Of a stretch of DNA of 64,000 bases, positions 1 through 9,164 are shown piece after piece. Position numbers and translations under genes: made by a program. Each line of letters starts with the position of its first letter. Position 1 is the stretch's first letter. The DNA is from Tissierella sp. Yu-01 (GTDB taxonomy: Bacteria; Bacillota; Clostridia; Tissierellales; Tissierellaceae), in contig NZ_CP120677.1 in NCBI RefSeq assembly GCF_029537395.1, positions 2,628,566 through 2,692,565 on the forward strand, written 5' to 3'. Below the pieces are notes generated by a model that was not told the DNA's origin, searched no databases, and saw only the letters and a program-made list of their open reading frames with translations.

Positions 1-324
1 TTGGGATACAAAGTTGCAGGTATATCAGGATCTGTTATTGCCACCTTAGGTGTTATTCTACCTTCATTTATAGTAATGAGTATAATTTTTCACTTTGTAT
101 ATAAATTCAAGAATTCACCTTATATAGATTGGATATTTAAAGGAATAAGACCTGTTGTTCTTGGTCTTATAGCATCAGCTGCAGTGTCTGTAGCTAAGAG
201 TACATTCATTGATATTAAGTCAGTAATTATTGCAATATTTTTATTTTATATAGTTACCTTTAAGAAATTTAATCCAATACTAGCTATAGTCGTAGCAGGA
301 GTATTAGGAGTTGTATTATACTAA
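1..324 (+). CDS. chromate transporter (half-size ChrA-type), 5' end outside window
   Basis: This is the C-terminal 107 residues of an integral membrane protein cut by the window edge; the true start lies upstream of base 1. The visible part is a chain of hydrophobic segments with the family pattern GVILPSF near residue 18 and a GIRPVVLGLIASA segment near residue 48. The next gene carries the equivalent segments TVLPSF and GIRPAVVALILSA, so the two are paralogous halves of a two-gene transporter. Family knowledge: short ChrA proteins are encoded as adjacent pairs and form a membrane anion carrier. Whether chromate is the real substrate here is not shown by the sequence. Confidence 0.85.
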   Translation: MGYKVAGISGSVIATLGVILPSFIVMSIIFHFVYKFKNSPYIDWIFKGIRPVVLGLIASAAVSVAKSTFIDIKSVIIAIFLFYIVTFKKFNPILAIVVAGVLGVVLY

Positions 325-337
325 GGAGGGGAAAGCT

Positions 338-865
338 GTGTTATGGAAAATGTTTATTACTTTCTTTAAAATAGGAGCTTTTACCTTCGGTGGAGGGTAT
401 GCTATGATTCCTATTATTCAGGAAGAAGTTGTAGAAAAGAAAAAATGGATTGAAGATGCAGAGTTTATGGATGCAATTGCATTAGCTCAAGCCTCTCCTG
501 GGCCAGTTGCAGTAAATACAAGTGTTTACTGTGGATATAAACTAAGGGGTGTAATTGGTGCAATAGTTTGTACTTTAGGAACTGTACTACCATCATTTTT
601 TACTATATTATTTATAGCTATATTTTTCTATCAATTTAAAGATAATGATATTGTTAGTCAGATATTTATGGGTATAAGACCAGCAGTAGTTGCACTAATC
701 CTATCTGCTGTTTATAAGATGTGGAAAAAGTCGAAATTTAGTTATGACAAATTAGTTGTAGTTATAGGTACAATTTTGATTATTGTTCTATTTGATATAA
801 GTCCGATTTGGATGGTTATAGCAGGCGGATTAGGATCATTTCTGATAAATAAGATTAGGGAATAA
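338..865 (+). CDS. chromate transporter (half-size ChrA-type), second subunit
   Basis: A 175-residue polytopic membrane protein. Near the N-terminus it has FGGGYAMIPIIQ followed by ALAQASPGPVAVN, the signature of the chromate transporter family (GGG and PGP motifs). I place the start at GTG 338 because AAGGAGGGG ends seven bases upstream; the reading frame also opens at TTG 311, but that codon lies inside the preceding gene and has no ribosome binding site. The gene begins 13 bp after the stop of the first half, so the two are translated from one message. The substrate is inferred from family name only. Confidence 0.87.
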   Translation: MLWKMFITFFKIGAFTFGGGYAMIPIIQEEVVEKKKWIEDAEFMDAIALAQASPGPVAVNTSVYCGYKLRGVIGAIVCTLGTVLPSFFTILFIAIFFYQFKDNDIVSQIFMGIRPAVVALILSAVYKMWKKSKFSYDKLVVVIGTILIIVLFDISPIWMVIAGGLGSFLINKIRE

Positions 866-873
866 CAATTGCA

Positions 874-906
874 ATCATTCCGAGCTTGTCGAGGAATCTC
901 GGGTTT
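874..906 (+). repeat. family R palindromic repeat, partial copy
   Basis: CATTCCGAGCTTGTCGAGGA followed by ATCTCGGGTTT matches the right half of longer copies at 10430-10497 and 24670-24742. It lies directly behind the chromate transporter pair. The left arm with the complementary AACCCGAGAT is missing, so this copy cannot form the full hairpin. Confidence 0.7.
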
Positions 907-1029
907 AAATTGTTATTGTGAATTGTGGGATTATATATTATAATATATAATGTAAAATTGTGTTAATAAGTCATACTAATAACTCTTAGTTATTAGTTTT
1001 TAGTTAGTATATAGAAGGGGTTGTATATT

Positions 1030-2100
1030 TTGTTAGATAAATTAGCTTTTCTTGAGACAAAATTCAAAGAGCTTGAAGTAAGAATGATGGACCCTGATCT
1101 TATAAGTCAAGATCGTGAAGAATGGCAAAGAGTAATGAAGGAGCATGCTGATTTAGAGCCTATTGTTGTTAAGTATAAGCAATATAATGAAACGAAGAAT
1201 AACTTAGATGATGCTAAAGAAATGCTTCATGAAAAACTTGATGACGAGATGAGGGAATTGGTTAAAGAGGAAGTAAAGACTCTTGAAGAAGATTTAGAAA
1301 AGTTCGAAGGAGAACTAAAGATATTATTGATTCCAAAGGATCCTAATGACCATAAGAATGTTATTGTTGAAATTAGGGGCGGAGCTGGTGGAGACGAGGC
1401 TGCATTGTTTGCAGGTACACTTTTCAGAATGTATGTAAGATATGCTGAACGTAACAATTGGAAAGTGGATATTATGAGTACCAATGAAATTGGTATAGGT
1501 GGGTATAAGGAAGTTATCTTCATGATAAGCGGTAAAGGAGCTTATAGCCGTCTTAAGTATGAGTCAGGAGTTCATAGAGTGCAAAGAGTACCTGAAACTG
1601 AGGCAAGTGGTAGAATTCACACATCAACTTCTACAGTTGCTGTTCTTCCAGAAGCAGAGGATATAGATATAGAAATAAATCCTGGAGATATCAGAGTTGA
1701 TGTGTTCCGTTCATCAGGTAACGGCGGTCAATCTGTAAATACAACTGACTCAGCAGTTAGAATTACACATATTCCTACAGGAATAGTTATTTCATGTCAG
1801 GACGAAAAGAGTCAGCTTAAGAATAAGGATAAGGCTATGAAAATCTTAAAATCCAAACTATATGACATCAAAATGTCTGAACAAAATGCTGAAATTGCTG
1901 AAATGAAGAAGGGCCAAGTAGGTACTGGAGATCGTTCTGAGAGAATAAGAACTTATAATTTCCCACAGGGTAGAGTTACAGACCATAGAATAAATATGAC
2001 TCTATATAAGTTAAATAATTTCGTCGATGGAGATTTAGATGAAATGATAGATGCATTAATTACAACTGAACAGGCTCAGAAGTTGCAGCAGGTTGATTAA
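1030..2100 (+). CDS. prfA: peptide chain release factor 1
   Basis: Class I release factor that reads UAA and UAG in the ribosomal A site and triggers peptidyl-tRNA hydrolysis. The 356-residue length is normal. The catalytic GGQ lies at residues 232-234 within [18 protein letters not shown]. The codon-recognition region holds [17 protein letters not shown], so it is RF1 rather than RF2. The start is TTG 1030, nine bases after AGAAGGGG; TTG 1021 in the same frame directly abuts that ribosome binding site and is unlikely. No prmC (the methyltransferase that modifies the GGQ glutamine) follows, although that is a common neighbour; a ZIP transporter on the other strand overlaps the stop codon instead. 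Confidence 0.97.
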   Translation: MLDKLAFLETKFKELEVRMMDPDLISQDREEWQRVMKEHADLEPIVVKYKQYNETKNNLDDAKEMLHEKLDDEMRELVKEEVKTLEEDLEKFEGELKILLIPKDPNDHKNVIVEIRGGAGGDEAALFAGTLFRMYVRYAERNNWKVDIMSTNEIGIGGYKEVIFMISGKGAYSRLKYESGVHRVQRVPETEASGRIHTSTSTVAVLPEAEDIDIEINPGDIRVDVFRSSGNGGQSVNTTDSAVRITHIPTGIVISCQDEKSQLKNKDKAMKILKSKLYDIKMSEQNAEIAEMKKGQVGTGDRSERIRTYNFPQGRVTDHRINMTLYKLNNFVDGDLDEMIDALITTEQAQKLQQVD

Positions 2101-2804
2101 TAATATAGAATTATTCCAATTAGAAATCCGATTATAACACCTAAGCTTGAAGCTCTTCCTTTGTGAAGAGCTTTTCCTGTAGGTATTATTTCATCACAGG
2201 TAATATAGAGCATAATACCACCTGCAATAGCAAGGCATATGGAAACGAAAGTGTTAGATATGCTTCCAATATATGCTCCTATAAAGGAACCGATTCCCAT
2301 TGGTACACCGGCAAGTATTGTAAGTAAAAATATCTTAACTTTGGAAATATTGTTTAGGCTAAGAGGAATTGCTATGGATATACCTTCAGGTATATTGTGA
2401 ATTAGCATGGCTGCAGTTATAACTTTGCCTAGTTCTATTTCATATATAAGACTTGAGCCAAGGGCAAGACCTTCAGGGAAATTGTGTAGGGCAATACTTA
2501 GACCAAGTATAATACCAGTTTTTAGATAGGATATGGCGTTTATATTGTCAATAACCTTTTCTAAAGCAACTATTATTAAAATTCCTATAAGAACACCAAT
2601 TAAAACCATTGGAAGTTTCCCTAATAAAAAGGCTTCAGGTAGTAAGTGGAAGGTAACTATAAACATCATAAAACCACCTGTTAAACCAAGTAGCAGGCTA
2701 AATATAAAGTCTGTTTTCTTAATTAATATACCTATTATTCCACCTAATCCAATTCCAATTACACCAGTTAATAATCCTATAATACCGATGGTTAAAACGT
2801 TCAT
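2097..2804 (-). CDS. ZIP family metal transporter
   Basis: A 235-residue membrane protein of the ZIP (zinc/iron-regulated) permease family, which imports divalent metals such as Zn(II). The two metal-site helices are clear: [10 protein letters not shown] and [12 protein letters not shown], with the paired His and Glu residues that line the transport path. About eight hydrophobic segments are visible and the short length fits bacterial ZupT/GufA-like members. The start ATG at 2804 follows TAGGAGAG on the minus strand. It converges on prfA with an overlap of a few bases and diverges from the Sua5 gene, so promoters for both must lie in 2805-2941. The metal preference cannot be read from sequence. 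Confidence 0.92.
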   Translation of the reverse strand: MNVLTIGIIGLLTGVIGIGLGGIIGILIKKTDFIFSLLLGLTGGFMMFIVTFHLLPEAFLLGKLPMVLIGVLIGILIIVALEKVIDNINAISYLKTGIILGLSIALHNFPEGLALGSSLIYEIELGKVITAAMLIHNIPEGISIAIPLSLNNISKVKIFLLTILAGVPMGIGSFIGAYIGSISNTFVSICLAIAGGIMLYITCDEIIPTGKALHKGRASSLGVIIGFLIGIILYY

Positions 2805-2941
2805 AATATCACTCTCCTAATGGAATAATATTCATATGTTTTTTTAATATTCTTTAATATTCTATGAAAGTTTCCATTAATGTAAAATTAATATATAATG
2901 TTACTAGTATCTAGATAAAAACTATATAGAAGGGATAAATA

Positions 2942-3991
2942 ATGAATACTAAAGTTCTCGAAATAGATAAGGATAATATAGATAAAGGCAGTATTATTGA
3001 AGCTGCAAATATGATAAGAGCGGGAAAACTTGTTGCTTTCCCAACGGAAACTGTATATGGACTTGGTGCTGATGGGCTTAATAAGACGGCTGTAAAAGGA
3101 ATATTTCAAGCTAAGGGTCGCCCTCAGGACAATCCTTTAATACTACATATTCATTCTATAGAACAAATTTTTCCTTTGGTAAAGGAGATACCTGAGCTTA
3201 CATATGAGTGTATGAAGAAATTTTGGCCTGGTCCATTGACTATACTGTTTAAAAAGAGTGAATTGGTACCAGATATTATTACTGCTGGATTAGATACTGT
3301 GGCTATAAGGATGCCAGATCATCCTATTGCTGTAGAGCTACTTAGAGAATCCAATACACCAATAGCGGCTCCTTCGGCAAATTTATCTGGGAAACCGAGC
3401 CCTACAAATGCAGAACATGTTATAGAGGATTTGACTGGGAAAGTAGATATGATAATAGATGGTGGGGATACTGGAGTTGGTTTAGAATCTACTGTACTTG
3501 ATGTTTCAGGCAATTGTCCAATGATTTTAAGGCCAGGTGGAGTTACCCTTGAAGATTTACGAGAAATCATACCAGATATAATACAGGATTTGGGCACCAT
3601 AAAGGAAGACGAAAAAATAGTGCCAAAATCTCCGGGACAAAAATATAGACATTATGCTCCTAAGGCAGATATGTTTGTATACACGGGTAAAATTGATAGT
3701 ATTGTAGATAAGATAAAAGAACAGGCTAATCTATTAATAAAAGAAGGTAAGAAAGTAGGGATAATGGCTACTGAGGAGACCAAAGATAATTACATACAGG
3801 GTACTGTATTAGTAGTTGGTTCAAGGGAGAACAAAAATACTATTGCAACTAATCTTTTTAAGACCATTAGATTATTTGACGATAATAATGTAGATGTAAT
3901 TCTTGCTGAAGGTGTAGAAACTGATCACATTGGCACTGCTATTATGAACAGAATGATGAAGGCATCTAGTGGAAAGATTAAGAAAATCTAG
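2942..3991 (+). CDS. ywlC: L-threonylcarbamoyladenylate synthase (Sua5/YwlC type)
   Basis: Makes threonylcarbamoyl-AMP from threonine, bicarbonate and ATP, the first step of the tRNA t6A37 modification. The 349-residue protein has an N-terminal YrdC-like domain (about residues 15-200) with PTETVYGLGADG, KGRPQDNPL and APSANLSGKPSPT, then a C-terminal Sua5 domain, so it is the long Sua5/YwlC form and not the short TsaC form. The ATG follows AGAAGGGATAAATA. It is nine bases ahead of ywlE, as in Bacillus backbone clusters. The partner proteins TsaE, TsaB and TsaD are encoded at 43461-46083. Confidence 0.95.
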   Translation: MNTKVLEIDKDNIDKGSIIEAANMIRAGKLVAFPTETVYGLGADGLNKTAVKGIFQAKGRPQDNPLILHIHSIEQIFPLVKEIPELTYECMKKFWPGPLTILFKKSELVPDIITAGLDTVAIRMPDHPIAVELLRESNTPIAAPSANLSGKPSPTNAEHVIEDLTGKVDMIIDGGDTGVGLESTVLDVSGNCPMILRPGGVTLEDLREIIPDIIQDLGTIKEDEKIVPKSPGQKYRHYAPKADMFVYTGKIDSIVDKIKEQANLLIKEGKKVGIMATEETKDNYIQGTVLVVGSRENKNTIATNLFKTIRLFDDNNVDVILAEGVETDHIGTAIMNRMMKASSGKIKKI

Positions 3992-4000
3992 GGGTGAATT

Positions 4001-4450
4001 ATGAAAATCTTGGTTATTTGTACAGGGAATACGTGTAGGAGTCCCATGGCTGAAGGTATTTTAAAATCGTTGGCCAGTAAAAACAATTTAGATATAGAAG
4101 TTAAATCAGCTGGGACAATGGCATTTGTTGGGGATAATGCAGCAAATAATTCCGTTATGGCATTGAGTAATATAGGTATTGATATCTCAAATCACAGATC
4201 AAGTTTAGTCAATGATTATATGGTAGATGAAGCAGATATAATCTTAACCATGACAAACTCCCATAAAAACAACTTACTGAGAAAGTTTCCTAATGCCAAG
4301 AATAAGACATTTATATATAATGAATATGCCTTTGGTGAGTATTCGGATATAGGAGATCCATTTGGTGGAAGTTTGGATATATATGAAAAAGCCAGAGATG
4401 AGATTTATAAGGCATCAGAAGCGATCATTCAAAAGATAGTCAAGGGGTAA
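4001..4450 (+). CDS. ywlE: protein arginine phosphatase, YwlE type
   Basis: A 149-residue low-molecular-weight phosphatase. The P-loop is CTGNTCRS at residues 7-14, with nucleophile Cys7 and Arg13, and the general-acid region is DPFGGS. A threonine inside the P-loop (CxGNTCR rather than the CxGNICR of tyrosine phosphatases) is the known mark of phosphoarginine specificity in YwlE, so I call it arginine phosphatase. No McsB arginine kinase is in the window. It sits between the Sua5 and rpiB genes, as in Bacillus. The downstream 50 bp contain a worn GAAGAATCTCG repeat fragment. Confidence 0.9.
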   Translation: MKILVICTGNTCRSPMAEGILKSLASKNNLDIEVKSAGTMAFVGDNAANNSVMALSNIGIDISNHRSSLVNDYMVDEADIILTMTNSHKNNLLRKFPNAKNKTFIYNEYAFGEYSDIGDPFGGSLDIYEKARDEIYKASEAIIQKIVKG

Positions 4451-4506
4451 GAACTAAAAACTAAGAGTGAAGAATCTCGATTTATAAATTGATAGGAGGG
4501 TTTTTA

Positions 4507-4944
4507 ATGAAAATAGGTATAGGTAGTGACCATGGTGGTTATGAATTAAAGGAATATATAAAGGCTTATTTTGAAAAAGAAGGAATAGAATATGTAGATT
4601 ATGGCACAAATAGTAAAGATTCTGTAGATTATCCTGACTACGGAAAGGGTGTAGCAGATGCTGTTGCATCTAAAGAGGTAGATAGGGGTATTGTAATTTG
4701 CGGAACAGGTATAGGTATTTCTATAGCTGCTAATAAAGTAAAAGGAATTAGATGTGCTCTTTGTGGTGATACTTATTCTGCAAGAATGAGTAGAGAACAT
4801 AATAATGCCAATATGCTAGCACTTGGTGCAAGAGTTTTAGGTGTTGATTTAGCCTTGGAGATTGTTGGTATTTGGTTAAAAAGTGAATTTCAAGGTGGCA
4901 GACATGAAAATAGAGTAAATAAAATTAGTGTTATAGAAGGTTAA
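4507..4944 (+). CDS. rpiB: ribose 5-phosphate isomerase B
   Basis: Interconverts ribulose 5-phosphate and ribose 5-phosphate in the pentose phosphate pathway. The 145-residue protein has the RpiB/LacAB fold signature: GSDHGGYELK at the N-terminus, the catalytic Cys65 in ICGTGIGISI and the phosphate-binding SREHNNANMLALGAR segment. The start is ATG 4507, six bases after AGGAGGG; the frame extends upstream but without a good ribosome binding site. The following upp gene consumes PRPP, a product of ribose 5-phosphate, so the adjacency makes metabolic sense. Confidence 0.95.
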   Translation: MKIGIGSDHGGYELKEYIKAYFEKEGIEYVDYGTNSKDSVDYPDYGKGVADAVASKEVDRGIVICGTGIGISIAANKVKGIRCALCGDTYSARMSREHNNANMLALGARVLGVDLALEIVGIWLKSEFQGGRHENRVNKISVIEG

Positions 4945-4948
4945 GTTG

Positions 4949-4957
4949 TGATATAAT
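4949..4957 (+). promoter_or_regulatory. probable extended -10 promoter of upp
   Basis: TGATATAAT (TG one base before TATAAT) starts five bases after the rpiB stop and about 36 bp ahead of upp. No convincing -35 box lies 17 bp upstream, which is common for extended -10 promoters. This would give upp its own transcript besides read-through from rpiB. Confidence 0.45.
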
Positions 4958-4962
4958 GCTAG

Positions 4963-5622
<660 letters not shown>

Positions 5623-5627
5623 TCCAC

Positions 5628-5653
5628 GGGGCAGAATAATCTGTCCCTTTTTT
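5628..5653 (+). terminator. intrinsic terminator after upp
   Basis: GGGGCAGA / TCTGTCCC (one G-T wobble) with a 4-base loop, then TTTTTT. The A/B repeat begins two bases after the T-run. Confidence 0.85.
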
Positions 5654-5654
5654 A

Positions 5655-5862
5655 TGACCTAACCCGATTTGTTGGTGGTTTTCCAACAAATTGATGGTAG
5701 GTCAGATGTCGCGCAATCCAAATCTGCTTGTGCCCAGCGATGGAAATAAAAAAATCTTTGATTTCGTTATATTTCATAGAAAGGGTATGATTTGGCTAAT
5801 GGAGCCGACTTATGACCTAACCCGATTTGTTGGCGATTTTCCGACAAATTGATGGTAGGTCA
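5655..5862 (+). repeat. tandem structured repeat, modules A-B-A
   Basis: Module A (5655-5704 and 5813-5862) starts TGACCTAACCCGA and ends GATGGTAGGTCA. The ends are inverted repeats, with an inner stem TTGTTGG / CCAACAA in the first copy and TTGTTGG / CCGACAA in the second. Between them, module B (5708-5809) is bounded by GTCG and CGAC, with an inner CCAAATC / GATTTGG pair and the tail GGAGCCGACT. The same A-B order recurs at 30416-30596 with CTAAATC / GATTTAG in module B. No open reading frame fits. It resembles a small non-autonomous palindromic element or a structured RNA. Confidence 0.8.
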
Positions 5863-5926
5863 GATAAGAAATGGCTAATTGACTTTATAAAATTACTAAT
5901 ATACAATTAAAGTATCTAGGCTAATT

Positions 5927-6037
5927 AAACGAGGTCAGAGATTCCGCTGTTTTTTAAACAGTTGTTTCTTTATAATAACTTAATAGGTGGGAAGTTTTAA
6001 TATCCATCTCGTTGCAGTAGTTTCCTCGAAGCTTAAA
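5927..6037 (-). repeat. degenerate family C element
   Basis: AAACGAGG near 5927, later CTCGTTGCAGTAGT and then TTCCTCGAAGCTTAA resemble the family C copy at 56559-56629, but the GCAATTT hairpin is missing. The orientation is opposite to that of the copy in tex. It lies directly upstream of the TagO-like gene and supplies part of its leader. Assignment rests on short matches only. Confidence 0.4.
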
Positions 6038-6050
6038 GGAGCGAGTATTA

Positions 6051-7079
6051 ATGAAAGGAATTATAATTCCATTTTTAATAGCGGTATTTATATCATATTT
6101 TACCACTCCCTTGGTTAGAAAACTTGCTTTTAAGATTGGGGCAATTGATATACCAAAGGATGATAGAAGAGTACATAAGGAGCCAATGCCCTTGATAGGG
6201 GGAGTGGCTATTTATTTAGGTGTTGTATTGACAAGCCTGATGTTCTTACAAATGAATAAGACCTTGATATCAATATTGATTGGTGGAACGATTATATTAA
6301 TTTCAGGAATAATAGATGATTTTAAAGGGCTAAGTCCAAAATTAAAAATAGTATTTCAGCTTCTGGCAGGTATATGTTTAATTATTGGAGATGTAAAGGT
6401 TGATTTTGTTACCAATCCATTTTCAGTAAATAATGAGGTTATATATCTTAACTTATTATCTATACCTATAACATTATTCTGGGTTGTTGGCATAACTAAT
6501 ACCCTTAATTTAATAGATGGACTTGATGGTTTGGCAGCAGGAGTGGCTTTGATTTCTAGTTTATCTTTGACACTAGTAGCTGGAAAATTTGGTTATACTA
6601 CAGTTATAATAATATCTGCAATAGTTGCAGGTGCGTGCTTAGGATTTATACCATTTAATTTTAATCCTGCAAAGATTTTTATGGGCGATACTGGAGCTTT
6701 ATTTTTAGGTTTTATGCTTGCAGCTATATCTATAGAAGGTGTAATGAAGAGTGTAGCTACAATAGCTATTATCGTACCTATTTTGATTTTAGGAGTACCT
6801 ATTTTTGATACTACCTTTGCTATTTGTAGAAGGTTATTAAGTGGAAGATCTATTACATCAGCAGATAAAGGACATTTACATCATAGGTTGTTGGCTAGGG
6901 GATATTCCCAAAGAAAAACTGTTATGATACTATATGGCATATCAGCAGCCTTTGGAGCATTTGCGGTATTGATATCTAAGGCAAATAGCCAGCAAGCCGT
7001 ATATCTTTCGGTTATTATGTTTGTAGCAACTATAATTTTAGGATTAAAGTTTGGATTGTTTGGAACAAAGAAAAAATAG
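6051..7079 (+). CDS. tagO: undecaprenyl-phosphate N-acetylglucosaminyl 1-phosphate transferase (TagO/WecA type)
   Basis: Membrane enzyme that transfers GlcNAc-1-phosphate to undecaprenyl phosphate, the first step for teichoic acids and related wall polymers. The 342-residue protein has about ten hydrophobic segments. The family motifs are present in order: DDRRVHKEPMPLIGG, DDFKGLSPK, NTLNLIDGLDGLAAG, FMGDTGALFLG and GHLHHRL. The final HLHHRL separates TagO/WecA from MraY. The ATG follows AAAGGAG. It lies 11 bases before wecB, whose product makes ManNAc-UDP, the next sugar in linkage-unit synthesis, so the two probably act together. Confidence 0.92.
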   Translation: MKGIIIPFLIAVFISYFTTPLVRKLAFKIGAIDIPKDDRRVHKEPMPLIGGVAIYLGVVLTSLMFLQMNKTLISILIGGTIILISGIIDDFKGLSPKLKIVFQLLAGICLIIGDVKVDFVTNPFSVNNEVIYLNLLSIPITLFWVVGITNTLNLIDGLDGLAAGVALISSLSLTLVAGKFGYTTVIIISAIVAGACLGFIPFNFNPAKIFMGDTGALFLGFMLAAISIEGVMKSVATIAIIVPILILGVPIFDTTFAICRRLLSGRSITSADKGHLHHRLLARGYSQRKTVMILYGISAAFGAFAVLISKANSQQAVYLSVIMFVATIILGLKFGLFGTKKK

Positions 7080-7090
7080 GAAGTGATATT

Positions 7091-8197
7091 TTGAAAGTAA
7101 TGTGTGTATTTGGTACTAGACCAGAAGGCATAAAAATGGCACCAATAGTTAAGGCAATAAAAAAGAGACCTGAATTGGAATGTGTAGTTTGCATTACTGC
7201 ACAGCATAGAGAGATGCTTGATCAAGTATTGAATTTGTTTAATATCGTACCTGATTATGACTTAAACATATTTAAACCTGGACAAAGTTTGACTGAGATA
7301 ACTACAAGAGCAATTAAAGGACTTGAGGAAGTAATAACTAAGGAAAAACCAGATGTACTATTAGTACAAGGGGATACTACAACAGTATTTGCAGGTGCTT
7401 TAGCCGCTTTTTATCAAAAGGTTAAAATTGGCCATGTAGAAGCAGGCTTAAGAAGTGGAAATCTTTACTCACCATATCCTGAGGAAGCTAATAGAAAGCT
7501 AACTGGAGTACTTTCAGATTTTCATTTTGCACCTACTGAAAGGAACAGACAAAACTTGCTTAAAGAAGATTATCCAGATGAAAAAATATTTATTACAGGT
7601 AATACTGTCATTGATGCTTTACAATATACTGTAAAAGATGATTACATATTCCATATTGATAGTTTAAATAACATAGATTATAAAAATAGAAGAGTGTTAC
7701 TTCTTACATCACATAGAAGAGAAAATATTGGAACACCTATGGAAAATATATTTTCTGCTGTGGCAGATATAGTAAAAAAATATGAAGATGTAGAAGTAGT
7801 TTTCCCTATGCACTTAAATCCAAAAGTAAGAGAAGTTGCATATAGAATATTAGGAGACAATTCACGCATCCATTTGATAGAGCCTTTAGACTATGAACCA
7901 TTTACTAATCTAATAGCTAGATGTCATTTGGTTGTAACAGATTCAGGTGGATTGCAGGAGGAAGCCCCTACTTTAGGCAAGCCTGTGCTAGTAGTAAGAG
8001 AGGAAACTGAAAGACCGGAGGGTGTAGAGGCAGGTACTGCTAAACTTGTTGGAACTAAGTATGAGCCTATTTATAATAATTTAGACTTGCTCTTAAGTAA
8101 TGAAATAGAATTCGATAAAATGGCAAAGGCAATTAATCCTTATGGTGATGGTAAGGCATCTGAAAGGATTGTGGAAATACTCTTAAAAAATAGTTAA
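7091..8197 (+). CDS. wecB: UDP-N-acetylglucosamine 2-epimerase, non-hydrolysing
   Basis: Converts UDP-GlcNAc to UDP-ManNAc for wall-polymer linkage units. The 368-residue protein starts at TTG 7091 behind GGAAGTGA. Motifs of the family are FGTRPEGIKMAP at the N-terminus, VQGDTTTVFAGALAA, HVEAGLRSGN, LTSHRREN and TDSGGLQEEAP, which form the UDP-sugar cleft between the two Rossmann-like domains. It follows the TagO-like gene closely and is in the position of mnaA in Bacillus. No ATP synthase operon follows, unlike in Bacillus. Confidence 0.96.
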   Translation: MKVMCVFGTRPEGIKMAPIVKAIKKRPELECVVCITAQHREMLDQVLNLFNIVPDYDLNIFKPGQSLTEITTRAIKGLEEVITKEKPDVLLVQGDTTTVFAGALAAFYQKVKIGHVEAGLRSGNLYSPYPEEANRKLTGVLSDFHFAPTERNRQNLLKEDYPDEKIFITGNTVIDALQYTVKDDYIFHIDSLNNIDYKNRRVLLLTSHRRENIGTPMENIFSAVADIVKKYEDVEVVFPMHLNPKVREVAYRILGDNSRIHLIEPLDYEPFTNLIARCHLVVTDSGGLQEEAPTLGKPVLVVREETERPEGVEAGTAKLVGTKYEPIYNNLDLLLSNEIEFDKMAKAINPYGDGKASERIVEILLKNS

Positions 8198-8369
8198 GAA
8201 CTTAGAGCATATAGAATTAAAATTTAATAAAAAAGAGGTATAAAAGGTATCCTCCTTTGGTAATACTTTTACTATAAGGGAAGGGTACTTTTTTATTGAA
8301 ATGTTTTGTCCCCCTTTACATTTTTTATGAAAGTGCCCTCCCTTAATTATTCGTATTAGGAGGATAAAA

Positions 8370-9149
8370 ATGAAAAAAGGAATTTTATTTGTAATTATTT
8401 TTATATGTTTATTACCTATTTTAACCTCAGCGAAGGATTTAGACAATGAAAATGATATTTTATTATCAATGCTAAACCATATGGGCGGACATTATTTAGA
8501 AGAGGATTTTAGTGCCAATGGAATACTAATGGACAAATTCTTATCTGAGGAAGAATTAGACAACCTTGGTAATGATTTAGTTAAATATTTTGGCTTACTA
8601 GGTCAAGAAGGGGCTAAAAATACAGAATTAAGTGCCGATAGTTATGTTAAAGAGAAAATAATAGATGATAGTTATAGACAAATAAATTATTTCGGATTTG
8701 ATAAAAGCAGTAATCCACTGACAATTATTATTAGCTCCTATTTAAATGAAGAAACTGGAAATGGACAAACATATTTATATATTAATTTGATAAAAAAAGA
8801 GCAATTTAACAAAATTAATGATATAATGATAGGAGTAAAAAATTTATTTGAAAAATATGAAAGAAATGTAGAAATTACCACTTGCCTTATAGGATATATT
8901 GATGGTAAATTAAGCAAGACAGAGATTAACGATATATCTCTTAAATCTCTACATAATTTAAGTTGTAAGATAGTGGATGAGTATGAGGATTCGCAACTAG
9001 TTTCTTATACAGCATATACTGAAAGCATAGAAGATTATATTTTAGCTGGTGACGATAGAATTAATCTTAATGTAGCATTAAGATATAATGAATATGATAA
9101 TCAGACTCTTATTTGGATTGGAACACCTATAATAACCAGCGGCTATTAA
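8370..9149 (+). CDS. ywmB: YwmB-like secreted protein (TATA-box-binding-like fold)
   Basis: A 259-residue exported protein with a typical signal peptide at residues 1-21 (hydrophobic core ILFVIIFICLLPIL). I assign it mainly from position: it lies just ahead of murA and spoIID, exactly as ywmB does in Bacillus and many spore formers. The mature part, with LNHMGGHYLEED and later YTAYTESIEDYI and NVALRYNEYDN, is compatible with that family. Molecular function is unknown. AGGAGG precedes the ATG. The 170 bp upstream show no clear promoter. Confidence 0.75.
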   Translation: MKKGILFVIIFICLLPILTSAKDLDNENDILLSMLNHMGGHYLEEDFSANGILMDKFLSEEELDNLGNDLVKYFGLLGQEGAKNTELSADSYVKEKIIDDSYRQINYFGFDKSSNPLTIIISSYLNEETGNGQTYLYINLIKKEQFNKINDIMIGVKNLFEKYERNVEITTCLIGYIDGKLSKTEINDISLKSLHNLSCKIVDEYEDSQLVSYTAYTESIEDYILAGDDRINLNVALRYNEYDNQTLIWIGTPIITSGY

Positions 9150-9164
9150 ATAGGAGGAGATAAC

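Noticed and set aside
5623-6050. CRISPR array near upp
   Set aside because: The repeats are hairpin modules of different lengths with their own inner pairing, only two or three copies per site, and no cas genes are present.
8198-8369. Riboswitch or attenuator ahead of ywmB
   Set aside because: I could not find a known aptamer core or a convincing terminator/antiterminator pair in this stretch.
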